A stretch of 64,000 nucleotides of DNA from JBCBRD01 sp039819785. GTDB lineage: Bacteria; Pseudomonadota; Alphaproteobacteria; Rhizobiales; Hyphomicrobiaceae. The notes below the pieces were generated by a model. The model saw only the letters and a list, made by a program, of their open reading frames with translations. It ran no database searches and was not told the origin of the DNA. Below are positions 51,090 through 58,666 of this stretch, piece by piece. Positions within the stretch are counted from its first letter, which is position 1. The number at the start of each line of letters is the position of its first letter. The stretch covers positions 1 to 64,000 of the forward strand of contig JBCBRH010000019.1 of the NCBI GenBank assembly GCA_039819785.1. Reading direction: 5' to 3'. The position numbers were made by a program, and so were the translations under genes.

Positions 51090-52800
51090 AGCAAACAACT
51101 TCCGCTTTCCCGCCAAGGTGTGTGACAGCGCCATATCGCGCAGGCCCAACCTCGTTTGCATACTTTCTCAAGACGCCGGATTGGTACGGATTATCTGGAT
51201 GTTTCCAAACTGCCCGCCGCCGTTCCAATTCGGCTTCATCGACCATCAAATCGAGTGTGCCGGCTTCGGCGTCGATTTTGATGATGTCACCATTTTCAAC
51301 CAGCCCGATGGGGCCGCCAACCGAAGCTTCCGGACCGACGTGGCCGATGCAGAACCCGCGCGTTGCGCCTGAAAAGCGTCCATCGGTGATCAGCGCGACC
51401 TTCTCGCCCATGCCTTGCCCGTAGAGTGCTGCGGTAGTTGACAGCATCTCTCGCATGCCCGGGCCGCCCTTTGGCCCCTCGTAGCGAATGATGAGCACTT
51501 CGCCTTCTTCATATTGTCGTTTATCGACAGCCGCGAAGGCATCTTCCTCGCTGTTGAACACGCGGGCAGGGCCTTCAAACTGGAGCTTGTGCATGCCGGC
51601 GACTTTCACAATTCCACCGTCCGGAGCCAAAGATCCCTTCAGCCCGACGACGCCCCCTGTCTTGGAAATGGGGTTTGAGACAGGATAGACAACCGTTTGA
51701 TCTGTATTGAATTTCACGTTTTCGAGATTTTGCGCCATGGTCTTGCCATTGGCGGTGATGCAGTCGCCGTGCAAAAGACCGCCATCCAGCAGCGCACGCA
51801 TGATCTGCGGCACCCCGCCGATGTCATAGACATCTTTCGCGACGTATTTTCCGCCGGGTTTCAAGTCGGCGATGTAAGGTGTCCGCTTGAAGATTTCAGC
51901 GACCTCGAACAGGTCGAATTCAATCCCGGCCTCATGGGCCATGGCGGGGAGGTGCAGTGCTGCGTTCGTCGAACCACCCGTTGCCGCCACGATGACCGCG
52001 GCGTTCTCGAACGCTTTTCGAGTGCAGATATCGCGGGGGCGCAATCCTTGCGCGATGGCGTACATGACCGCTTTGCCGCTTTCGGTTCCGTAGGCATCGC
52101 GCGAGACGTAAGGTGCCGGGGCACCGGCTGATCCGGGTAAGGCAAGGCCGATGGCTTCAGAGACGCAGGCCATGGTGTTGGCAGTGAATTGACCGCCACA
52201 GGAGCCGGCGGATGGACATGCGACACATTCCAGTTCGTGCAAGTCTTCGTCGCTCATCTTGCCGGCGGAGTGCATTCCGACGCCTTCGAAGACGTCCAGA
52301 ACCGTGACGTCTTTTTCCTTAAACGTGCCGGGCAGGATCGACCCGCCATACATGAACACGGATGGCACGTTGAGCCGCAGCATCGCCATCATGATACCGG
52401 GCAGAGACTTGTCGCATCCTGCGATGCCGACCATGGCGTCGTAGGAATGACCACGCATGGTCAGTTCAATCGAATCGGCGATGACTTCGCGACTCACCAA
52501 AGAAGACTTCATGCCCTGGTGGCCCATGGCGATCCCGTCGGTGACGGTGATGGTGCAGAATTCCCGAGGCGTTCCGCCGGCCTCGTCGACCCCGGTTTTT
52601 ACCGACTGCGCCTGGCGCATCAGCGCGATATTGCAGGGTGCTGCCTCATTCCAGCAGCTGACGACACCCACGAATGGCCGGTGAATCTGTTCTTCCGTCA
52701 GGCCCATGGCATAGTAATAGGACCGGTGCGGCGCGCGAGTCGGACCCTCCGTCACGTGACGGCTTGGAAGTTTCTTTTTGTCGAAAGTGTTGGCGTCCAT
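51076..52800 (-). CDS. ilvD: Dihydroxy-acid dehydratase
   Basis: A 574-residue enzyme. It dehydrates dihydroxy acids to 2-oxo acids in valine, leucine and isoleucine synthesis. The three cluster-ligand cysteines are in 'VVSCWNEAAPCN', 'AGCDKSLPG' and 'SAGSCGGQFTANTM'. 'GRFSGATRGFCIGHVGPEA' is the conserved C-terminal motif. ATG 52800 (MDANTFDKKKLPSRHVTEGP) is preferred; the frame opens 66 bp upstream. Two palindromes lie about 70-115 bp upstream. Confidence 0.96.
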   Translation of the reverse strand: MDANTFDKKKLPSRHVTEGPTRAPHRSYYYAMGLTEEQIHRPFVGVVSCWNEAAPCNIALMRQAQSVKTGVDEAGGTPREFCTITVTDGIAMGHQGMKSSLVSREVIADSIELTMRGHSYDAMVGIAGCDKSLPGIMMAMLRLNVPSVFMYGGSILPGTFKEKDVTVLDVFEGVGMHSAGKMSDEDLHELECVACPSAGSCGGQFTANTMACVSEAIGLALPGSAGAPAPYVSRDAYGTESGKAVMYAIAQGLRPRDICTRKAFENAAVIVAATGGSTNAALHLPAMAHEAGIEFDLFEVAEIFKRTPYIADLKPGGKYVAKDVYDIGGVPQIMRALLDGGLLHGDCITANGKTMAQNLENVKFNTDQTVVYPVSNPISKTGGVVGLKGSLAPDGGIVKVAGMHKLQFEGPARVFNSEEDAFAAVDKRQYEEGEVLIIRYEGPKGGPGMREMLSTTAALYGQGMGEKVALITDGRFSGATRGFCIGHVGPEASVGGPIGLVENGDIIKIDAEAGTLDLMVDEAELERRRAVWKHPDNPYQSGVLRKYANEVGPARYGAVTHLGGKAEVVCYADI

Positions 52801-53308
52801 TCGTGTTGCTTTAGACCTCATCACGTCGCAACCAAGCCGAGACCGGTGCGCCGCTTTGTTTCCCAAGCGTCTTGAAACTCAAGACGCAAACCTGCGGAGT
52901 TCAGGAACCTGAATTGCTTCAGACCATCGCTCCACCTCTCAGCCGTCGTCAATGTCGTCTGGGTTTGTGGCCCAATGGTGGCGGTGGGTCACCAAGACTG
53001 TTGCATTCACATGACAGTTAATCCGATGCGGCGTGTGCGTGTTGCATCATGGCACCTTGCGTGATCATGCATCAAAGCAACCGCTGTTTTTTGTCAGATT
53101 TTGCCGACTCGGCTTCCGCGAAGGCAGCCGTTAGTTGTGTCCTGCCAAGCGATGCCAGGGTGGTTAAGCATGACCTGTGTTGTCCGTTTGACAGGTTCAT
53201 GACGTGTTGAAAGCGGTGAGGTGTCGTGAAAGCGGCGGGCAGGTCGTGTTAGCCTATGCCCAACTCAGACGTTGCGAGATTCGCGCCAGATTGAGCGGGA
53301 GAATGGGG
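52801..53308. other. Divergent intergenic region ilvD / DUF898
   Basis: 508 bp without a supported gene. Besides the two palindromes near ilvD there is an imperfect hairpin CATGACCTGT / ACAGGTTCATG at 53169-53201. Promoters for both genes are expected here. Confidence 0.5.
52867..52913 (-). promoter_or_regulatory. Two palindromes upstream of ilvD
   Basis: GCGTCTTGA-AAC-TCAAGACGC (52867-52887) is a perfect 9-bp inverted repeat, and TTCAGGAACCTGAA (52900-52913) is a perfect 14-bp palindrome. They lie 67-113 bp before the ilvD start codon. They could be operators or leader structures; no leader peptide was found. Confidence 0.5.
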
Positions 53309-54694
53309 ATGTCGAGCGAGACGCTTAATCCGTGGGTGCAACCGGGTCAGCAACAGGGGCATCAACAGGGGCAGCAAGCGACTGCTGGCCAAACGAACGC
53401 GCCAACATTCGGCCAGCGGACCGGATCCAGCAGCTCTGACGGGACGATGGCACTCTTGGCATGGCGTTACCCCGCTGGGATGTGGGGGCTTTCGGTTATC
53501 AATTTTGTGCTGCGGATCGTGACGTTGGGGATCTACAGCTTCTGGGGGAGAACGGAAGTTCGCCAGCGCTTGTGGGCCAGTGTCCGGTTCAAGAAAGAAC
53601 CGCTTGTTTACACCGGTACGGGGCAGGAGTTGCTGTTCGGCTTTCTGATCATCTTCGTTGTTGTTTTGCTGCCGATCTTGTTGCTGACGACGATCATCGT
53701 TTTTGCATTTGGGCCGGACTCACCCGCTGCCGCCGCCATTCAACTCGCGATTTATTTCGGTGTGTTCTTGTTGATCGGCATGGGTATCTATCGGGCCCAG
53801 CGCTATAGGCTTTCGCGGACGACGTGGCGCGGTATCCGCGGGTCACTGACGGGCAACAGCGCGACCTATGCCTGGACGCATTTTTGGACGTTGCTCCTGA
53901 TTCTCCCAACACTTGGGTGGATCGTCCCGTGGCGCTCAACCAAGCTGCAAGGGATCATCACGTCGAACACGCACTTCGGGGACAGGGCGTTTCAGTTCAG
54001 CGCCACGGCTGGGCCGCTTTATAAATCCTTCGCGGTCCTCTGGCTCGGCGTCGCGGCGATTTTCATTGTCGGCAGTTCGGTCATCAGCGGAGCCGTTATG
54101 TCGGCCACATCGACCGGAGTGCCGGGTGGGATCAATGCGCCGACGCCTGAGGCTGAGGCTGCCAAGCAACTTGTCGGTTTGACCGTCTTTGTGGTCTTAG
54201 TCGGTGGCTATTTGTTCTATCTGGTGATGGGTGCGTGGTACCGGGCGCGAATGATCAACCACTTTGCGGATGCGACAACCTTTGAGGGCGGACAGTTTAC
54301 CGGACGGGTCAAAGGGTTGGGGCTATTGTGGATTGATTTCTCAAACCTCATCATCTTGTTGTTTGGCGTCTTGCTTGTCGGCGGCGGAATAGCAGCGCTG
54401 TTTTTCGGGCTTGGTATTGCTCAACCGCTTGTGCCCGTTGATCCCAACACCGGCGAACCCGGGCCGGCACAACTCGCTCAAATGGCTCAGTTTGTTCTGC
54501 CCATATCTCTCGTGATTATCGCTGTCGCCTTCACGCTCTTTTCGCCGGTCACCCAGGCCCGATCGATGGGCTATTTGGTTGAACATCTCAGCCTTGATGG
54601 GCATATCCCGGTGGAAGACATTTTGCAGAGCACAGCCGAGCAATCGAAAACCGGAGAAGGACTGGCACAGGCGTTTGATGTCGATGGGTTCTAA
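53309..54694 (+). CDS. DUF898 (YjgN-like) inner-membrane protein
   Basis: A 461-residue protein with at least eight membrane segments. A Gln/Gly/Ser-rich N-terminus (about 1-45) is followed by 'GMWGLSVINFVLRIVTLGIYSFWGRTEVRQRLWASV', a hallmark of DUF898/YjgN. Further family segments are 'YRLSRTTWRGIRGSLTGNSATYAWTHFW' and 'WRSTKLQGIITSNTHFGD'. Function is not established. ATG 53309 follows GGGAG; ATG 53303 is possible. It overlaps the M48 peptidase gene downstream by up to 17 nt. Confidence 0.9.
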   Translation: MSSETLNPWVQPGQQQGHQQGQQATAGQTNAPTFGQRTGSSSSDGTMALLAWRYPAGMWGLSVINFVLRIVTLGIYSFWGRTEVRQRLWASVRFKKEPLVYTGTGQELLFGFLIIFVVVLLPILLLTTIIVFAFGPDSPAAAAIQLAIYFGVFLLIGMGIYRAQRYRLSRTTWRGIRGSLTGNSATYAWTHFWTLLLILPTLGWIVPWRSTKLQGIITSNTHFGDRAFQFSATAGPLYKSFAVLWLGVAAIFIVGSSVISGAVMSATSTGVPGGINAPTPEAEAAKQLVGLTVFVVLVGGYLFYLVMGAWYRARMINHFADATTFEGGQFTGRVKGLGLLWIDFSNLIILLFGVLLVGGGIAALFFGLGIAQPLVPVDPNTGEPGPAQLAQMAQFVLPISLVIIAVAFTLFSPVTQARSMGYLVEHLSLDGHIPVEDILQSTAEQSKTGEGLAQAFDVDGF

Positions 54695-55790
54695 TCACAA
54701 GTATGAGACGTTCCTTGGAACGTTTAGCGATGGCAAACGTGCCGGGTCGGATAGCGCACGTGTACGGCTACTCGACCGAGGTCTGGAGATTGAGTTTACC
54801 GGGCAGTCCGAACGCAAAGTCTGGCCTTATGGTGCGCTGAAGAGCTCAGAACCATTGGGTCCACGAGCGATTGAAGCGCTGGTGACCTATTCTTACGAAC
54901 CAGGTGCGACGTTGTTTGTCGCCAATCCTCAATTTGCCCGTGCGCTTGCACATGAAGCGAACCACCTGACACCTCGAGCACAACGCTGGCGGCAGATGCG
55001 TCCGCTGCTCTGGGCCATGGCGGCTATCGTGCTGATTATCGGTGCGGTCTATGCGTTTCAGCTCTCACCTGCGCGAACAATCGCAGGCTGGCTGCCGGAT
55101 GGAACGCGGGACTACATGGGAAAACAGGTGGTCGGCTCGATGACGTCGGCGCAGAAGTCCTGCACGGCACCGCAGGGCATCGCGGCTTTGAACAGGCTCA
55201 TTGATCGGTTATCGGCAGCAACCGGAGAGGACAAAACGTTCAAGGTTGTGGTTGTCGACTGGGACCTTGTGAATGCGTTTGCTGCACCTGGCGACCGCAT
55301 CGTCCTCACGCATGGTCTGATCAAGAAATCCGGCTCACCGGATGAGTTGGCCGGCGTGCTGGCCCATGAGATGGGACATGGACTTGAGTTGCACCCGGAA
55401 ACGGGAATTGTCCGGTCGCTTGGCTTATCGGCAGTGGCTCAACTGCTGCTTGGTGGAGCTGGAAACCTGAGCAACCTGGGGGTGATGCTCACGCAACTGG
55501 CTTATTCGCGCGATGCTGAGCGGGAAGCCGATCAGCGCGCTTTGGATGTTTTGCGGAAAGCCGACGTCTCAGCGAAAGGGCTGGCCGTATTTTTCAGGCG
55601 GATCGGTAAGCTTGATCAACGTGGTAACAAAGATGGCGGCTATGCGGGCCTGGATGTGTTGCGGTCGCATCCCCAAACGGCTGAACGCCTTAGGGCGGTT
55701 GAAGCCGTTGAATCCTACCCCTCGCGTCCGGCACTCAATGCCAGTGACTGGACGGCACTTAAAGCGATCTGCAGCCAAACGAGCAGCTAA
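54678..55790 (+). CDS. M48-family metallopeptidase, membrane-anchored
   Basis: A 370-residue protein. An N-terminal cytosolic domain (about 1-110, 'KYETFLGTFSDGKRAGSDSAR') precedes one membrane helix 'RPLLWAMAAIVLIIGAVYAF'. The peptidase domain has the zinc motif 'HEMGH' (about 230-234) and the third ligand in 'RDAEREADQRAL'. Related to BepA and other Gly-zincins that handle membrane or envelope proteins; the substrate is unknown. The ATG lies within the last 17 nt of the DUF898 gene, so the two are translationally coupled and probably work together. Confidence 0.92.
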   Translation: MSMGSNHKYETFLGTFSDGKRAGSDSARVRLLDRGLEIEFTGQSERKVWPYGALKSSEPLGPRAIEALVTYSYEPGATLFVANPQFARALAHEANHLTPRAQRWRQMRPLLWAMAAIVLIIGAVYAFQLSPARTIAGWLPDGTRDYMGKQVVGSMTSAQKSCTAPQGIAALNRLIDRLSAATGEDKTFKVVVVDWDLVNAFAAPGDRIVLTHGLIKKSGSPDELAGVLAHEMGHGLELHPETGIVRSLGLSAVAQLLLGGAGNLSNLGVMLTQLAYSRDAEREADQRALDVLRKADVSAKGLAVFFRRIGKLDQRGNKDGGYAGLDVLRSHPQTAERLRAVEAVESYPSRPALNASDWTALKAICSQTSS

Positions 55791-55926
55791 CGCTCAACCG
55801 TTGCGATTTCGCCGTTGGTCTTTCGCTTTTTTATTGAAGACATGCCATATGACGCCCGGGTCTCCGTGACATGGTTAACTGGGCTTATGCTCATTATTTG
55901 ACCAATCTTGGAGTGCTCAGTTCACG

Positions 55927-56547
55927 ATGCGGGTGTTTCTCAGTTTGATTTGTGCGGCGGGTTTACTGCTGGTATCGGCGGCCACTTTTGTGTTCTCGCC
56001 GCTCTACACCGCGTATGCCATCCGCGAAGCCGTCAAGACGAGCGACACTGACTATTTGAGCGAACGGGTGTCATGGCCTCCCGTCAAACAGAGCCTTAAG
56101 TCTTCCCTCGTGGCTTTCACGCTCGGCCCCGGTGCGACTGGGGCTGCACAAGATCAAGCCGCAACGACGACGGGCTGGTGGTCGCGCCTGAAAACAGCAT
56201 ATGGCCGGTCGATGGTGGAAAGTATGGTTGAGCGTTATGCAAATCCAGAGGGGTTCAAGACGCTCTTCACGTATGGACGATCGGTTCGCCGAAACGTGCT
56301 GGGCAAGGCCGACCCTGATGAAGGACTGTCGTTTTCCGAAAAGCTGGCAGCCATCTGGTCTCGTATTCAGCGCGCTGAGTTTATCACGCCGTCACGCTTC
56401 GAGATCGATATGACCGACAAGTACGATCCCTCACGACTTTATGCTGGTGTCCTCGAACTTCATTGGGGTGATTGGGGCTGGAAGCTTACAGAGCTGCGTG
56501 TGCGGCAGATCAAAGATGCTGCAGCGGTCGGGCCGGAAAGCGCTTAA
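55927..56547 (+). CDS. DUF2939 domain protein
   Basis: A 206-residue protein starting 'MRVFLSLICAAGLLLVSAAT', a signal peptide or membrane anchor. The DUF2939 core follows: 'SPLYTAYAIREAVKTSDTDYLSERVSWPPVKQSLKSSL', then 'VERYANPEGFKTLFTYGRS' and 'SRFEIDMTDKYDPSRLYAGVLELHWGDWGWKLTELR'. The fold probably resembles that of envelope accessory proteins; no activity is known. 136 bp after the M48 gene, same direction. A terminator lies 120 bp downstream. Confidence 0.87.
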   Translation: MRVFLSLICAAGLLLVSAATFVFSPLYTAYAIREAVKTSDTDYLSERVSWPPVKQSLKSSLVAFTLGPGATGAAQDQAATTTGWWSRLKTAYGRSMVESMVERYANPEGFKTLFTYGRSVRRNVLGKADPDEGLSFSEKLAAIWSRIQRAEFITPSRFEIDMTDKYDPSRLYAGVLELHWGDWGWKLTELRVRQIKDAAAVGPESA

Positions 56548-56664
56548 TTTTTGGGACCCGGATCGGTGTTTCCGGCCAGGTGGCGCATTTGTGGATGCGA
56601 TTGCCTCGGCCCGCTCCTGAGCTGCCCATAACGCCATGAGCATTCATACATTTCAGCCCTGCGC

Positions 56665-56690
56665 GCCCCAATTGAGCCGTGGGGCTTTTT
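56665..56690 (+). terminator. Rho-independent terminator after the DUF2939 gene
   Basis: GCCCC (56665-56669) pairs with GGGGC (56681-56685), extended by one A-T pair, and five T residues follow. Confidence 0.6.
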
Positions 56691-56843
56691 GCCGTGTTAC
56701 GGGATTGTGATGTGTCAATGCGCACCGATGAGGTTCAGGTTAGCTGAACCGGCCAGGATTTTTCTGGCGGGTGGGCCAAACCAAATCATAATCGGCCTTT
56801 CAAAAAAAAGCCTTTGGGAAAAGACGTACAAGGAAACAAAAGC

Positions 56844-57404
56844 ATGAAGCGTTTCAACCCTCTAGAGTCGCATCGACGTTCCCATGAATATGGGCGCAAC
56901 CGAGGTTCTCGCATCTGGTCCACCATGGCTGCTGCGGTAGCTGTCGTGCTTGCTGCCGGGCTTGGGCTATCCGTGCCAGCGGTTGCCGAAACCGAATTGC
57001 CTGACAACTTCAAGACACGCGATGGTGCCTATGAGGAGGTGGTTCAGGATCTGAAGGACGCCATCGTCAACCGCGGCTTCGTCATCGATCACGTCGGCTA
57101 TGTCGGAAAAATGCTTGACCGTACCAGCGACGCGGTTGGTGCCACATCACCTTATCTGCACGCGCAATACATGCAGTTCTGTTCGGCGAAACTCACACAT
57201 GACCTGGCTGCAGCCGATCCCTCAAACATGGAGGGGTGCCCGTATCTCGTGTTCGCCTATGAGGAACGCGCCAAGCCTGGGACAGTCATCCTGGGCTATC
57301 GAAAGCCGCCCGTTGGCCGGTCTGAAGCCTCACGCGCTGCGATTGGGGCAATCGAGGCACTGCTGGTCGATGTTGTCGACCAGGTGGCAGGCGGCGGGTT
57401 TTAA
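56844..57404 (+). CDS. Secreted DUF302-like protein
   Basis: A 186-residue protein. ATG 56844 follows AAGGAA. A signal peptide 'IWSTMAAAVAVVLAAGLGLS' ends near 'VPAVAETE', with an unusually basic N-region. The rest, 'GAYEEVVQDLKDAIVNRGFVIDHVGYVGKML', 'QFCSAKLTHDLAAADPSNMEGCPYLVFAYE' and 'AIGAIEALLVDVVDQVA', resembles DUF302 proteins: a helix, a central Cys-x(n)-Pro-Tyr segment, and a terminal helix. Function unknown. It is convergent with the transglycosylase gene, 17 bp away. Confidence 0.7.
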   Translation: MKRFNPLESHRRSHEYGRNRGSRIWSTMAAAVAVVLAAGLGLSVPAVAETELPDNFKTRDGAYEEVVQDLKDAIVNRGFVIDHVGYVGKMLDRTSDAVGATSPYLHAQYMQFCSAKLTHDLAAADPSNMEGCPYLVFAYEERAKPGTVILGYRKPPVGRSEASRAAIGAIEALLVDVVDQVAGGGF

Positions 57405-57421
57405 AGCGTTCTTGGTCCGGC

Positions 57422-58267
57422 TCACAGCTTCTTGGCCATGGCGGCGATGGTGCGCGCGTAGACGTCTGCACGGTTCCAGCCTTTGATGACCTTGTAGTTC
57501 GCCGTCCCGGGTCCCCATGGCGCGCCGCGTTGCCAGCCATAGGCTTTCAGATAGTTCGCAACCGATGCCAGTGCGTCGGGAATGGACCGGACCAGATCGC
57601 GCTTGCCGTTGCCATCAAAATCAACGGCATACTTATCGTATGAGCCTGGCAGGAACTGGACTTGTCCGATCTCGCCAGCCCAGCCGCCGCGCAATTGCTT
57701 AGGCGACATATCACCCTTCTGCACAATGCGCAGGGCCGCGTCGAGGTGGCCGGTGAAAAACTTGGACCGGCGGCAGTCATAGGCCAGCGTGGCAATGGAC
57801 CGGATGATCGAGTACTTGCCTGAACCATCCTTGCCATAGTTGGTTTCCAGTCCCCAAATTGAAATGAGTACTTCACGGGGGACGCCGTAGCGCTTCTCCA
57901 AACGCCCTAAGAGCCCGGCATATTTTCTCATGCGTGTGCGACCACGCTTCATGAGCGATGACCCGACGCGGCGCTTATAGAATTGATTAAAACTGAGCTT
58001 GAAAGATTTCTGGGAGCGGTCGCGCCGGATGACGCGGGGGTCATAGCTCACGTTGGTCAGTGCGCGCTGAAGTGTTCTTTGCGAAATGCCAGCAGATTTG
58101 GCCTTGGCTTTGTAGGCGGACAGCCAGGACTGGAAGCCTGAGCCGGTTTTTCCGCATGCGGCTGCCGATGCGGGCTGACTGAGCGTTGAGCTGATGAGTA
58201 CCGCACATGCCATGACACCTGCAATGGATGTCAAACCGCGACGCAACCGTCCGCATGAAATCCGCAT
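57422..58267 (-). CDS. Lytic murein transglycosylase (MltB-like, single-domain)
   Basis: A 281-residue periplasmic enzyme with signal peptide ending near 'QPASAA'. It cleaves the MurNAc-GlcNAc bond with formation of 1,6-anhydroMurNAc. The catalytic Glu is in 'SIWGLETNYGKDGSG'; 'SYDPRVIRRDRSQKSFKLSFNQFY' and 'GSYDKYAVDFDGNGKRDLVRSIPDALASVANYLKAYGW' are family motifs. No C-terminal peptidoglycan-binding domain follows. ATG 58267 follows AAGGAG at good spacing. Confidence 0.93.
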   Translation of the reverse strand: MRISCGRLRRGLTSIAGVMACAVLISSTLSQPASAAACGKTGSGFQSWLSAYKAKAKSAGISQRTLQRALTNVSYDPRVIRRDRSQKSFKLSFNQFYKRRVGSSLMKRGRTRMRKYAGLLGRLEKRYGVPREVLISIWGLETNYGKDGSGKYSIIRSIATLAYDCRRSKFFTGHLDAALRIVQKGDMSPKQLRGGWAGEIGQVQFLPGSYDKYAVDFDGNGKRDLVRSIPDALASVANYLKAYGWQRGAPWGPGTANYKVIKGWNRADVYARTIAAMAKKL

Positions 58268-58418
58268 ACCGCACACTCCTTATCGATCGTGTCGTCTGGT
58301 ATGCGGGTTCTATCGGACCTTTGGTGTGTTGTAGCTGCGGCGTTTTGGGGCGTGGTGGTTGGAACGTTTCAGACGGACCTACTTAGATACGTCTGTGCGT
58401 GGTCAACCACCACGGTCC

Positions 58419-58535
58419 TCACTTTGCCTGGTTGTTCCCGGCGGCCTGCGGGTAGGCGCGACCGATGATTGGATAATTCTCGACGTTTGTGCGGTCGATG
58501 ATCCATGGGGCGAAACGTTGAATGAGCTTGGACAT
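58419..58535 (-). CDS. Candidate small protein (38 residues)
   Basis: A 38-codon frame from ATG 58535, preceded by a perfect AGGAGGT Shine-Dalgarno eight bases upstream. The product begins MSKLIQRFAPWIIDRTN and continues 'VENYPIIGRAY' to 'QAK'. It is amphipathic and basic at the start, without a membrane span. No homologue is recognised. It lies alone between valS and the transglycosylase gene on the same strand. The Shine-Dalgarno is the strongest of any small frame found here. Confidence 0.55.
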   Translation of the reverse strand: MSKLIQRFAPWIIDRTNVENYPIIGRAYPQAAGNNQAK

Positions 58536-58666
58536 GGTCTGTTACCTCCTGCGTCCAAGTTGCATTAACCGTCGACGCAATGCCTGTGACGCAGGTTACA
58601 GAGGCCGCAATAAACATGCGCTGGTTGAAAAAGCTGGCGTCTGGAACCGCCAGCACAGCCAACCCG

